From: Terriglobia bacterium
GTDB lineage: Bacteria > Acidobacteriota > Terriglobia > JAIQFV01
NCBI GenBank assembly: GCA_028716525.1
Contig: JAQUPQ010000002.1
Span: forward strand, 124,001 to 188,000
DNA length: 64,000 nucleotides
Reading direction: 5' to 3'
Shown: piece after piece, positions 36,498 through 44,911 of the stretch
Layout: every line of letters starts with the position of its first letter
Position numbering within the stretch: position 1 is the first letter of the stretch
Made by a program: the position numbers and the translations under genes
The notes under the pieces: model-generated
What the model was told of the DNA's origin: nothing
Databases searched by the model: none
What the model saw: only the letters and a program-made list of their open reading frames with translations

Positions 36498-37856
36498 TTG
36501 AAAACGATTCGTATCGGCTGTGGGCAGGGTTTTTGGGGTGATTGGCCGGAAGCTCCGCGTCGACTTGTGGAAGATGGGCCGCTCGATTATTTGGTGATGG
36601 ATTATCTTGCCGAAATCACCATGTCGATTCTCCAGAAACAGAAGGCGCGGGATCCGAAGCTGGGTTACGCCAAAGATTTTGTTGTCGTCGCAGAACAGAT
36701 ACTCCGGACCTGTATCGAAAAGGGAATTCGGATCATTGCCAACGCCGGAGGTGTGAACCCCAGGGCATGCGCTGAAGCCGTTCGCGCGGTCGCCGAAAAA
36801 ATGGCTTTGGGGCCCCAAACTCGCATCGGCATCGTGAGCGGGGATGACATCGTCCCCCGGCTTGAAGAGTTTTTGGGACGCGGCATTGAGTTGCCGAATA
36901 TGGAAACCCGGGAATCCATGCGTTCCATTCGGAGTCGTGTTCAAAGCGCCAATGTTTATTTCGGGGCCTGGCCGATTGTGGAGGCCCTTCGTCAAGGCGC
37001 GAACATTATCATCACCGGACGGTGCACAGACACCGGACTGTCTTTGGCGCCGATGATTCATGAGTTTGGATGGCATGAGGAGGATTGGAACCTCCTGGCG
37101 GCCGGAACCATCGCGGGTCACACGGTGGAATGCGGGGCCCAATGCACCGGTGGAAATTCGCTTAGTCAATGGGAACGGGTTCCGAATTTGGCAGAGGTCG
37201 GTTATCCCATTATCGAGGCTGGCGAGGACGGATCATTCGTCATCACCAAGCACAAGGGCTCGGGCGGGCGTGTGGATGTACCCACTGTGAAAGAGCAACT
37301 TGTTTATGAAATGGGCGACCCACGAGAGTACATCACTCCGGACGTCGTCGCGGATTTCACGACGATCTATTTGGAACAGGAGGGGCGGGATCGGGTGCGC
37401 TTCAGCGGCATCCAGGGGCGTCCGGCGACAGCCTTCTACAAAGTTTCCGTGAGCTATACCGCCGGTTGGAAGGCGGTGGGGACACTCGTATACGCCTGGC
37501 CGCAGGCCTTCGAAAAAGCTCGAGCGGCCGACCGCATTCTTCGAACACGACTGAAAAATCTGGGATTGAACTTTGAGGAAGCCTTGACGGAGTTTTTGGG
37601 TGTTGATGCTTGTCATGGGCCATTATCAGGTACCCCAGATCCGCAAATTCCCGAGGTGCAGTGGCGTTTTGGAGTGCGATCGCAAATTCGCGACGATGTG
37701 GAGCGATTTTCGAGAGAGCTTGTTCCTCTGGTTCTAAACGGCCCGCCCACGGTCACGGGATTTGCAGGCGGGCGGCCCAAGGTTGAAGAGGTCATCGCTT
37801 ACTGGCCGGCGTTGATTCCAAAATCGGAAGTCCAGCCCGTGGTTGAATTGTTGTAG
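36498..37856 (+). CDS. Acyclic terpene utilisation AtuA-family protein
   Basis: About 452 residues. [45 protein letters not shown] and [24 protein letters not shown] are the conserved blocks of the AtuA (formerly DUF1446) family. Pseudomonas AtuA is needed for citronellol/geranyl-CoA degradation, but the reaction is not established. The TTG at 36498 is preferred to the TTG at 36474 because AAAAGGAAA (36482-36490) is 7 nt upstream. It lies 69 nt after the carboxyltransferase and 33 nt before its small partner. Confidence 0.88.
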   Translation: MKTIRIGCGQGFWGDWPEAPRRLVEDGPLDYLVMDYLAEITMSILQKQKARDPKLGYAKDFVVVAEQILRTCIEKGIRIIANAGGVNPRACAEAVRAVAEKMALGPQTRIGIVSGDDIVPRLEEFLGRGIELPNMETRESMRSIRSRVQSANVYFGAWPIVEALRQGANIIITGRCTDTGLSLAPMIHEFGWHEEDWNLLAAGTIAGHTVECGAQCTGGNSLSQWERVPNLAEVGYPIIEAGEDGSFVITKHKGSGGRVDVPTVKEQLVYEMGDPREYITPDVVADFTTIYLEQEGRDRVRFSGIQGRPATAFYKVSVSYTAGWKAVGTLVYAWPQAFEKARAADRILRTRLKNLGLNFEEALTEFLGVDACHGPLSGTPDPQIPEVQWRFGVRSQIRDDVERFSRELVPLVLNGPPTVTGFAGGRPKVEEVIAYWPALIPKSEVQPVVELL

Positions 37857-37889
37857 AGTTTCGTCTCTAAGGCGCAGGATACGGTACAG

Positions 37890-38255
37890 ATGAAAATTCA
37901 ATTGCTTCAGTTGGCACATGCGCGGTCCGGCGACAAGGGTGACACAGCCAATATTGGATTGATCGCCCTGAAAGAAGAATACTACCCGACCCTGGTGCGG
38001 GAGGTTACGACGGCCCGCGTGAAGAAGCATTTTCGAGGCATCTGCAAAGGGAAGGTGGAGCGGTATGAGATTCCGAATTTGCACGCTTTGAATTTTCTGC
38101 TGCACGAATCGTTGGGCGGCGGGGGGACCGTTTCACTGAAGACGGACGCCCAGGGGAAAACATACTCCACGGCAATGCTGCGCATGATGATCGATGTGCC
38201 ACCCAGTCTCCTGAAAGATCGTTCCGGCGAAAAAAAGAAGACCCGGAAGCGATGA
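37890..38255 (+). CDS. AtuA C-terminal-like small partner protein
   Basis: 121 residues beginning MKIQLLQLAHARSGDKGDTANIGLIAL, which is the segment found at the C terminus of longer AtuA proteins; here the two parts are encoded by neighbouring genes. The HARSGDKGD-x-ANIG motif is its most constant region. A GGGGTVSLKTDAQGK strand pair is followed by a basic tail (SGEKKKTRKR). It likely forms a complex with the upstream AtuA protein. Function beyond association with acyl-CoA/terpene degradation is unknown. Confidence 0.85.
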   Translation: MKIQLLQLAHARSGDKGDTANIGLIALKEEYYPTLVREVTTARVKKHFRGICKGKVERYEIPNLHALNFLLHESLGGGGTVSLKTDAQGKTYSTAMLRMMIDVPPSLLKDRSGEKKKTRKR

Positions 38256-38362
38256 ACCGGGTCGCCAACACTTGATCGGGAACAAACAGAGGATTACGGG
38301 TTTGAGAGATTGAACCGCACGTTGCCAGTACGTCGAGGCAGTCCATGGGGAGGATGATGCCG

Positions 38363-39127
38363 GTGGCCTATTCGAAACTCGTTTACGCACAGGCCGATGG
38401 AATTGCACGGGTCACACTCAATCGTCCCGACAAGCGCAACGCGCTTGACCGGGAATTGATTTCGGAACTCAAGGCGGCTTTCATCGATGCCGGTGCCGAT
38501 GAGGCCGTCCGTGTGATCGTTCTTCGCGGGGCGGGTAAGGACTTTTGCGCGGGGATGGATTTGGGTGAGCTCCGGAACTTGCAGGAGCTCGATGTCATGG
38601 AAAACAGGGCTGACGCCGAGTCGTTGAGGGAGCTGTTTGTTCAGATGCGCCGTTTGCAGAAACCGATCGTCGCGGCCGTCCATGGACGGGCCCTGGCGGG
38701 CGGCTGTGGATTGGCGACCGCCTGCGATCTCATCGTCGCGGCGCATTCCGCTCAATTCGCCTACACGGAGACGCGTATTGGATTTGTGCCGGCCATTGTG
38801 TCGGCCATTGTTCGACGAGCGGTTTCCGAGAAGCGGGCCTTTGAAATGTTGGTTCGCGCGGAGCCTTTTTCAGCAACAGAAGCAGAGCGTTTGGGATTGA
38901 TCAATCGGGTGTTCGAGGATTCGGCGTTCGATTCTCAAGTCGAAGAATTCGTCTCACACTTCCGAAGCCTCAGCAGCTCGGCTGTAGCCTTGACCAAATC
39001 CCTCTTGTATGCCACGGACGGCATGCCCTGGGAGCAGGCCATGGGCGCGGCTGTAGATGTCAATACGATTGCTCGTTTGACCGATGATTGCAAACAAGGG
39101 GTGGCGCAGTTCTTGAAAAAGAAATAA
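38363..39127 (+). CDS. Enoyl-CoA hydratase/isomerase (crotonase) family protein
   Basis: About 254 residues with the crotonase fold: ARVTLNRPDKRNALDREL, GAGKDFCAGMDLGEL (oxyanion-hole loop), AVHGRALAGGCGLATACD and FAYTETRIGFVPAIVS. The glutamate in the last block (TETRIGFVPA) sits where hydratases keep a catalytic acid. GTG 38363 has GGGGAGG at 38347-38353 with a 9-nt spacing and gives MAYSKLVYAQADG; ATGs at 38345, 38354 and 38357 are alternatives. In context a methylglutaconyl-CoA or isohexenylglutaconyl-CoA hydratase role is plausible, since carboxylation of methylcrotonyl- or geranyl-CoA is followed by hydration. Confidence 0.88.
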   Translation: MAYSKLVYAQADGIARVTLNRPDKRNALDRELISELKAAFIDAGADEAVRVIVLRGAGKDFCAGMDLGELRNLQELDVMENRADAESLRELFVQMRRLQKPIVAAVHGRALAGGCGLATACDLIVAAHSAQFAYTETRIGFVPAIVSAIVRRAVSEKRAFEMLVRAEPFSATEAERLGLINRVFEDSAFDSQVEEFVSHFRSLSSSAVALTKSLLYATDGMPWEQAMGAAVDVNTIARLTDDCKQGVAQFLKKK

Positions 39128-39168
39128 GCACGGAGTGGGTGAGAAATTCTTCGGGTGGTTGAAAAGGT

Positions 39169-39708
39169 TCACAAGAGAATCAGATCTGATAAACCTGCAA
39201 TAATTTCCTCTTCTTTTGTTACCTCCTTCAGCAGATCATAGTCTTGGGGAAAAATATCGGTGATCTTCTTCCACGTATCCAACATGTGAGGCCACGGGGA
39301 GCCGAACAGAAAAATGGGTCGGCGGTTCGCGAGTTGGTTCATTTGCACCAGGTTCCAAGCCAGACATAACTCGGCGATGGTTCCCATGCCGCCAGGGAAT
39401 ACCACATAAGCATTGCCGAGCTCCATCAATTGTTCCAGACGAGCGAAGAGGGTGGCCGCTCGTATTTCTTCCGTGATGAAAGGATTCGCTTTCCCCGAAA
39501 ACGATTTGACGGTGACGCCGATGGAATGACCTCCGGCTTCATGCGCTCCACGCGACACGCCTTCCATCACCCCGCTATAGCCTCCGGTGCACACGGCGAG
39601 GCCGTTTTGCGCCAGTAATCGCCCCAACCTCCGGGCGGCTTCATAATCCGCATGGCCGTCGGAGGGATAGCGGCTGCCAAATACGGTAACTGTTTTTCTG
39701 GAGTTCAT
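39169..39708 (-). CDS. LOG/TIGR00730-type Rossmann-fold protein
   Basis: 179 residues starting TVTVFGSRYPSDGHADY, with GGYSGVMEGVSRGAHEAGG and the family signature FPGGMGTIAELCLAW (PGGxGTxxE). Members act as cytokinin-activating phosphoribohydrolases or nucleoside 5'-monophosphate glycosidases and were long mis-annotated as lysine decarboxylases. ATG 39708 fits the family's N terminus; an in-frame ATG at 39732 is possible. It overlaps nothing but lies 73 nt from the metallopeptidase gene on the same strand. Confidence 0.9.
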   Translation of the reverse strand: MNSRKTVTVFGSRYPSDGHADYEAARRLGRLLAQNGLAVCTGGYSGVMEGVSRGAHEAGGHSIGVTVKSFSGKANPFITEEIRAATLFARLEQLMELGNAYVVFPGGMGTIAELCLAWNLVQMNQLANRRPIFLFGSPWPHMLDTWKKITDIFPQDYDLLKEVTKEEEIIAGLSDLILL

Positions 39709-39781
39709 GGTGACTATTGAAACGACCTCCATGGTTATCGCGGGCGGTAAAAAACCGGCTGGTGTTCGACGAATGCACGGA

Positions 39782-41131
39782 TCAGGGAGCGTCGAGTTTG
39801 GCGGCGGGATGATGAGGGGCGGTCTGCGCACTCTTCCACAGGAGTGTTCGGAGGGCTTCGAATTGAGCCGCTGGAGCCCCCTCGATCACGATGACATCAT
39901 GCCCCTGAATTTCCACGGCCACTTGATTGTCGTCTGAATCCCAGCGAAACAGCTTGTGTTCCTCTCCGTTCAGTAGTTTGAGATGTTTGTATTTCTTGTC
40001 GAGGAGCACCCGATAACTGTTGAAAAACTGTGTGGCATCGGTTTCCGTGTCCCACGTGGAAAAAAGGAGGAGCAACAGATTTCCTCGGGTGTCTTCGAAC
40101 AGTTGGTATTGGTCGCCGCCCCAGCCCTCACTGGCAATCTTGGCGTTGTCGTCCGAAAGAAATTGCTGACACACCAGCAGCATCCCCAGTTCGCCCAGAA
40201 CGTTAGTGTCGACCGGTTTCCACGTTTTCTGGAGCTCCTGAGGAAGGCCGGGGATGGCCACGGCGACGGGATCATCGCGGTGTGTGAAATATTTTTCCGG
40301 ATGCATCATCTGTTCCATGGATGAAGGCGGATCTTTAAACAGGGCGGCTGCCCGGGGCCAGTCGTTGTGATTTCTGAAGAACTGGAAAAATGAGGTCCCA
40401 TAAAGGTAGGGCGCTGTCAGTATGACTTGAATGGCCTTGGGGGCATTGCGGTAGTTGGGCAAGCTGACGGCGGCCGCCTGAGCGTCATTCATCATTTCCC
40501 GGACGTCAAACCCCAGAGTCGCCAGGCTTCTGCCGCTGGGCTGGAGAATATAATCCAACATCACCGCCGTGGCTTCTCCTTCCACCATCGATTCGTGAGC
40601 TTCCGTCAAATCATCATTGTGCTCCGCGGGCTCATTGAATTCCTTGAGGTTGATTTCCTGGTCCTGCAAAGCATGCGTCAACTCATGAATGAGGACTGGA
40701 ACCTGTAAATTGACGGGCGTCGAATCCATGAGATTCAATTGATGGGTGCGGTAGTCGTAAAACCCGGCGATTTGCTCGGTCAGAAGGTCCAGCGCGAATT
40801 GTGAATAAGGAAAGTCTTTTGAAATAAAACCGAATTTCACCATCGTCTTACGTTCGGCTTCCAATGTGGCTTGGTTCTTTTGTTCTTTGGCATAACGGAG
40901 CAAAAGGTCACGCAACTGCGCGCGGCTCATAAATTGGCGCTGGACCGGATGCACGGTTGAGATACCCAGCATTGTCGAGAGTTCTTTCAAGATGGAGTCG
41001 GCCTGCGACAGGACTTCGGATTGCTGCTTCTTCGTGAGCGATGAATCTTGGGATGACTGCGAGGAGGGGACCAGAAGGCTTGTCAGGAAGAGGACAACGA
41101 TCAGGACTGCAATAACTCGTCTTCGTATCAA
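39782..41131 (-). CDS. Exported HExxH metallopeptidase-like protein of unknown family
   Basis: 449 residues with an N-terminal signal peptide (VIAVLIVVLFLTSLLVPSSQ). LIHELTHALQDQ contains H149-E150-x-x-H153, and a downstream EAHESMVEGEATAVMLDY offers E184 as the third gluzincin zinc ligand. The remainder (LTAPYLYGTSFFQFFRN, HPEKYFTHRDDP) has no motif I can assign. The likely role is a periplasmic zinc protease or a degenerate protease. The name is not recognised; the assignment rests on the zinc motif. It is followed on the same strand by the LOG gene. Confidence 0.75.
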   Translation of the reverse strand: MIRRRVIAVLIVVLFLTSLLVPSSQSSQDSSLTKKQQSEVLSQADSILKELSTMLGISTVHPVQRQFMSRAQLRDLLLRYAKEQKNQATLEAERKTMVKFGFISKDFPYSQFALDLLTEQIAGFYDYRTHQLNLMDSTPVNLQVPVLIHELTHALQDQEINLKEFNEPAEHNDDLTEAHESMVEGEATAVMLDYILQPSGRSLATLGFDVREMMNDAQAAAVSLPNYRNAPKAIQVILTAPYLYGTSFFQFFRNHNDWPRAAALFKDPPSSMEQMMHPEKYFTHRDDPVAVAIPGLPQELQKTWKPVDTNVLGELGMLLVCQQFLSDDNAKIASEGWGGDQYQLFEDTRGNLLLLLFSTWDTETDATQFFNSYRVLLDKKYKHLKLLNGEEHKLFRWDSDDNQVAVEIQGHDVIVIEGAPAAQFEALRTLLWKSAQTAPHHPAAKLDAP

Positions 41132-41203
41132 GATGGCTGGGTCACCTCAGGACCGAATGATTCACTGCCGCTTGGGGCCACCGATTGAAACATTTTGGGG
41201 GAT

Positions 41204-41650
41204 TCAACGCTTTCGAACGTGGTTTTGTATAAACCGGACCGTGTCTTCTGTGGAAGTTCCCGGAAGGAAGACTTCGGCCACTCCGATCTGCTTCAATGCG
41301 ACGACATCCTGGTCCGGAATAATTCCGCCGACGATCACCAACACGTCGTTCAGTTGTTTTTCCTTTAAGAGATCCATGACGCGCGGAACGATGGTATTGT
41401 GCGCGCCCGAGAGAATCGAAAGACCGATGGCATCCACATCTTCCTGGAGAGCGGCATTCACGATCTGTTCGGGGCTTTGTCGAAGACCCGTGTAGATGAC
41501 TTCCATGCCGGCGTCACGCAGGGCGCGCGCAACGACCTTGGCTCCGCGGTCATGTCCGTCCAATCCCGGCTTGGCGACCAGTACTCGAATGCGGTTTTCA
41601 GCCACGGCGGCACGGGGAACATTCGGAGAGCTCTGTTTGGATGTACTCAC
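41204..41650 (-). CDS. mcmA2: Methylmalonyl-CoA mutase, cobalamin-binding subunit
   Basis: 148 residues. [20 protein letters not shown] contains the DxHxxG cobalamin motif (D-G-H-D-R-G), and SILSGAH and VGGIIPDQD are the following lower-ligand and phosphate-contact loops. It supplies adenosylcobalamin to the catalytic subunit encoded at 42928-44574, in a two-gene layout known from archaea and many bacteria. Unusually, a CsgG-family gene sits between the two subunits. It may instead serve a related mutase (isobutyryl- or ethylmalonyl-CoA). Confidence 0.93.
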   Translation of the reverse strand: MSTSKQSSPNVPRAAVAENRIRVLVAKPGLDGHDRGAKVVARALRDAGMEVIYTGLRQSPEQIVNAALQEDVDAIGLSILSGAHNTIVPRVMDLLKEKQLNDVLVIVGGIIPDQDVVALKQIGVAEVFLPGTSTEDTVRFIQNHVRKR

Positions 41651-41739
41651 AGTATAGATCCAATGAAATGAAATTAGTCCTGCATCAGGTTATTGATTCT
41701 ATCACAGAGGATAATTTTCAGACGGAAAGAATCCCATGC

Positions 41740-41777
41740 AAAAAAAAGGAAGGCAAGCCTCGCGGCTCGCCTTCCTT
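41740..41777 (-). terminator. Rho-independent terminator after the CsgG-family gene
   Basis: On the - strand AAGGAAGGCGAGCC-GCGA-GGCTTGCCTTCCTT forms a 14-bp stem (one G-U pair) and is followed by TTTTTT and further T (eight in all, 41740-41747 read as A on +). It lies 46 bp past the stop codon of the gene at 41824-42807 and precedes mcmA2, so it should separate the two transcripts. Confidence 0.85.
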
Positions 41778-41823
41778 TGTAATGAGATTCTGTCACATCC
41801 ATGGAAGGCCGGTACGCCGGAGG

Positions 41824-42807
41824 CTAATTCCCTGGAGAAATACTCTTGATCACGTCGCCCACTTTGGCCGGGCCCGTCGTGACGCCCGAGGCAGAACTGG
41901 TTTGAACCTCGGTGATTCTGATGGTGGCAACGACACTGGTCACCTGACGAAGCACTTTGCCGGTGGCAGGATCCTTGACCGTGCGAGTCACTCGTTCGAC
42001 CTGATACACGTCGCCCACCTTCACTCCGTTGTCTCTGCCGATATTGATGATGGCATTGGCTCCATCGACGTCTGCGACGAGACCATTGATGACGATCTTG
42101 GTGGTCTCAATCTTTCCCGAGTTACTGATAAGCTCGCCCGCGACTCCGTCGACCGCCGAACGCGTCGCTTCACCGAGAATGGTGTCCTGAAAGTTGCTGC
42201 TGCCCATGTCGATGCCGCCGGCGCCCCAGCCGCCGCCACCGCCGCCTGCGCCACCGAGGCTAAAACCGCCGCGCTTGGATTCGCCTTGACCTTGAGCCAC
42301 GGCGAGAATCTCAGCGGTGCTGGTATCCACCATGCGGGCATCGATCGCCACCATCGCCTTCATGCTCCTTTTGCCGATGCTCCCGAGTCCAAAGCCGCCC
42401 CAACTGCCTCCGCCTCCTCCAAGTTTGAAATTCTTATCGTCAAAACCGAATTGAGTGATGCTGCCCACGATGATGGCGTTCACACCCAGGACTTTTCCGA
42501 TTTTGGCGGCCGTCAGGGGATTGGCACGGTCACTATTGGAGAAGTTTTGCTCCGCCAAGATCTGGTCCAGGATCTTGCGCTCGACGAGCGAGTAGGTGCC
42601 GTCCTTAACCAACTTGGTGACTAGCATGTCGGAAATTCCCTTTCCAATGTCCCAATTCCCGGACCACCATTGTTGGACGGTTCCGAAATCAAAATTCATG
42701 ATCGCGATTCGCTTCTTGGCGACGGCATCCGGCGGCGCGGCCAGAACGAATGAAGTCGTCAGCAGGATCGCCAGACCCACCAGAACTGATTTCACACTTC
42801 GAGACAT
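41824..42807 (-). CDS. CsgG/HfaB-family exported protein with glycine-rich inserts
   Basis: 327 residues with a signal peptide (SVLVGLAILLTTSFVLAAPP). The CsgG fold is shown by KRIAIMNFDFG, GISDMLVTKLVKDGTYSLVER, LGVNAIIVGSITQFG and ARMVDTSTAEILAVAQGQG. A C-terminal segment (about 220-320, VADVDGANAIINIGRDNGVKVGD) resembles FlgT/OB-like domains. Unlike CsgG there is no lipobox cysteine, and two glycine/tryptophan-rich loops (LGGGGGSWGGFGLG and GGAGGGGGGWGAGG) are inserted. It could be a periplasmic/outer-membrane assembly factor, but no curli-like subunit gene is nearby. Confidence 0.85.
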   Translation of the reverse strand: MSRSVKSVLVGLAILLTTSFVLAAPPDAVAKKRIAIMNFDFGTVQQWWSGNWDIGKGISDMLVTKLVKDGTYSLVERKILDQILAEQNFSNSDRANPLTAAKIGKVLGVNAIIVGSITQFGFDDKNFKLGGGGGSWGGFGLGSIGKRSMKAMVAIDARMVDTSTAEILAVAQGQGESKRGGFSLGGAGGGGGGWGAGGIDMGSSNFQDTILGEATRSAVDGVAGELISNSGKIETTKIVINGLVADVDGANAIINIGRDNGVKVGDVYQVERVTRTVKDPATGKVLRQVTSVVATIRITEVQTSSASGVTTGPAKVGDVIKSISPGN

Positions 42808-42927
42808 ACATGAACCTCCTGTGCTTATGATTTGTTACGAGACATCAAAAGTTGTTCGTCAAAAGTGTCCGCTGCTTAAGCGTGTGTTCCAACCCAAATG
42901 GAGAAGGATTAAGGATGGAAATAAGTT

Positions 42928-44574
42928 CTAGATCACCGGTTCTTCGTAGACTCCAAAAACCGTTTTAAGCTCCCCGCAGATTTCTGTCAAGGTGCAATAA
43001 GCCTCCACGCAATCCAACAAGCGCGGCATCAAATTTTCGGTTCCGGTCGCCGCTTGGTGCAGCGCCTGGAGCGTACGGGCGACGGCCTTCTGATCGCGCT
43101 CTTTCCGAAGCTTCGCCAGCTTTTCATTCTGGCGTTCAGCGACCGTATGGTCGATATAAAGAACCTCGATAGGCGGATCGTTGGTGGCGATGTAATCATT
43201 GACGCCGACGATAATCTTGTCCTTGCGTTCCACGGCTTTCTGAAATTGGTATGCGCTCTCTTGAATCTCGCGCTGGGGATATCCGCGTTCAATAGCGGCC
43301 ACCATGCCGCCCATAGCGTCAATCTTCTCGAAGTAATCCAGGCATTCTTTTTCGAGGTCCAACGTCAGGCGTTCCAAGAAATAAGAACCGGCCAACGGAT
43401 CGACGGTGTTGGCCACCCCCGACTCGTAGGCAATAATTTGTTGGGTCCGCAGCGCAATGGTCACCGCATGCTCCGAAGGGAGGGCCAGGGTCTCATCCAG
43501 GGAATTCGTGTGCAGTGATTGCGTGCCGCCCAGCACTGCGGCGAGTGCCTGGATGGCCACGCGCACCACGTTGTTGTAGGGCTGCCGGGCCGTCAAGGAA
43601 ACTCCCGCGGTCTGACCATGAGTTCTCAACATCAAGGAGCGGGGATTTTTGGCGTGGAAGCGGTCTCGCATGGTGTTGTACCAAATCTTTCGAGCCGCCC
43701 GGTATTTTGCGATTTCTTCAAAGAAGTCGTTGTGCGCATTGAAAAAGAAAGACAGCCGCGGCGCAAACTCATCCACATCCATTCCCGCCTCGATACCGGC
43801 TTGAACATATTCAATGCCATCACGCAGAGTGAATGCCAGTTCCTGCGCGGCGGTGGCGCCGGCCTCGCGAATGTGATAACCGGATATGGAAATGCTATTC
43901 CATCGCGGGACCTCCCGGGCGCAGAATTTGAATCCGTCGGTAATCAACCGAATCGAGGGCCGCGGGGGATAGATCCATTCTTTTTGAGCGATGTATTCCT
44001 TCAGAATGTCGTTTTGAATTGTCCCCGAGATACTTTTCCAGTCCGCTCCCTGTTTCTTGGCCACGGCCAGGTACATGGCAAAGATGACATGGGCCGGTGC
44101 GTTGATGGTCATGGAGGTGGTCACATCGGCCAATGGAATTCCATCGAACAATGTTTCCATATCCGCCAACGAAGAAACGGCAACTCCACACTTGCCGACT
44201 TCTCCTTCGCTGAGGGGATCATCGGAGTCGTACCCCATCAGTGTGGGGAGATCGAAGGCCACCGAAAGTCCGGTTTGTCCCTGCTCCAAAAGGTATTTGA
44301 AACGTTGGTTGGTCTGTTCCGGCGTTCCAAAGCCGGCAAACTGGCGCATCGTCCACAGCTTGCCGCGGTAGCCTGTTTCGTGAATGCCTCGGGTATAAGG
44401 AGGCGTACCGGGAGTTCCCAAGTCCCGCTGAGCATCGAGTTCCCGGAGGTCCTCCGGAGTGTAAACACGCTCCACGGGACGCATCGAAACGGTTGTGAAA
44501 GGACCGCGTGCTTCTTGATGTCCGGAAATATTTTTATCAGAAAGGAGTGTCGAAGAGTTCTTGGTTGAATCCAA
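42928..44574 (-). CDS. mcmA1: Methylmalonyl-CoA mutase, catalytic (alpha/N-terminal) subunit
   Basis: 548 residues, the TIM-barrel part without the B12 domain. Blocks: [21 protein letters not shown] as two stretches, [58 protein letters not shown] and [19 protein letters not shown]. It isomerises methylmalonyl-CoA and succinyl-CoA. The TTG at 44574 has GAGGA 6 nt upstream; an in-frame ATG at 44481 would remove the N-terminal 31 residues. It is divergent from leuS, with the inverted-repeat element between. A related acyl-CoA mutase specificity cannot be excluded. Confidence 0.93.
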   Translation of the reverse strand: MDSTKNSSTLLSDKNISGHQEARGPFTTVSMRPVERVYTPEDLRELDAQRDLGTPGTPPYTRGIHETGYRGKLWTMRQFAGFGTPEQTNQRFKYLLEQGQTGLSVAFDLPTLMGYDSDDPLSEGEVGKCGVAVSSLADMETLFDGIPLADVTTSMTINAPAHVIFAMYLAVAKKQGADWKSISGTIQNDILKEYIAQKEWIYPPRPSIRLITDGFKFCAREVPRWNSISISGYHIREAGATAAQELAFTLRDGIEYVQAGIEAGMDVDEFAPRLSFFFNAHNDFFEEIAKYRAARKIWYNTMRDRFHAKNPRSLMLRTHGQTAGVSLTARQPYNNVVRVAIQALAAVLGGTQSLHTNSLDETLALPSEHAVTIALRTQQIIAYESGVANTVDPLAGSYFLERLTLDLEKECLDYFEKIDAMGGMVAAIERGYPQREIQESAYQFQKAVERKDKIIVGVNDYIATNDPPIEVLYIDHTVAERQNEKLAKLRKERDQKAVARTLQALHQAATGTENLMPRLLDCVEAYCTLTEICGELKTVFGVYEEPVI

Positions 44575-44911
44575 TCCCGTTCCTCGTTATCGAATCTCTG
44601 TGACCGAGATTCTGAGTAATCTTATGCTACCGCAAAACCAAATGTCAACGGGCGGTGGAACCCGGTAATGACTCATTTTGAATGGGGTGGCGCACACATG
44701 CGCTCCAGGCATGTGTGCGGAGTCCCCCTTGTTGATGTACGCACACATCGTCCCCCACGGCGGCCGATGTGTGCGCCACCCAGAGGTGAAAAAGAATTCA
44801 AAATGAGTCACTACCTGGAACCCGGTTTTCTTGACGCTCCTAGACCCCTTTGTTAAACTCAGCGCCTCTTCGGAGCTGGGTCTGGTCATCGATACGATCC
44901 AAAGACAAACC
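44575..44911. other. 337-bp divergent interval between mcmA1 and leuS
   Basis: No gene is seen. About half of it is the inverted-repeat insertion at 44656-44826. The remaining 85 bp before the leuS ATG (44827-44911) should contain the leuS promoter or leader; no confident consensus was picked out. The region before mcmA1 (44575-44655) likewise shows no clear promoter. Confidence 0.6.
44656..44826. mobile_element. MITE-like inverted-repeat element flanked by 11-bp direct repeats
   Basis: TGGAACCCGGT occurs at 44656-44666 and again at 44816-44826 as direct repeats, consistent with a target-site duplication. Inside, a perfect 15-bp inverted repeat (TGACTCATTTTGAAT, 44669-44683 with 44796-44810) and a second one (GGGTGGCGCACACAT, 44685-44699 with 44767-44781) make a long stem. 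The inner DNA can alternatively fold as two 11-bp hairpins: 44691-44701 with 44709-44719, and 44740-44750 with 44765-44775. A 14-bp stretch (44782-44795) is present on the right arm only. No open frame is contained, so it is non-autonomous. Confidence 0.75.

Noticed and set aside
41824-42807. Curli or amyloid secretion system
   Set aside because: The CsgG-family protein stands alone. No CsgA/CsgB-like subunit or CsgE/F partner lies nearby and the lipobox is missing.
43519-44568. 349-codon frame on + opposite mcmA1
   Set aside because: Antisense to the methylmalonyl-CoA mutase catalytic subunit; no motif or ribosome site of note.
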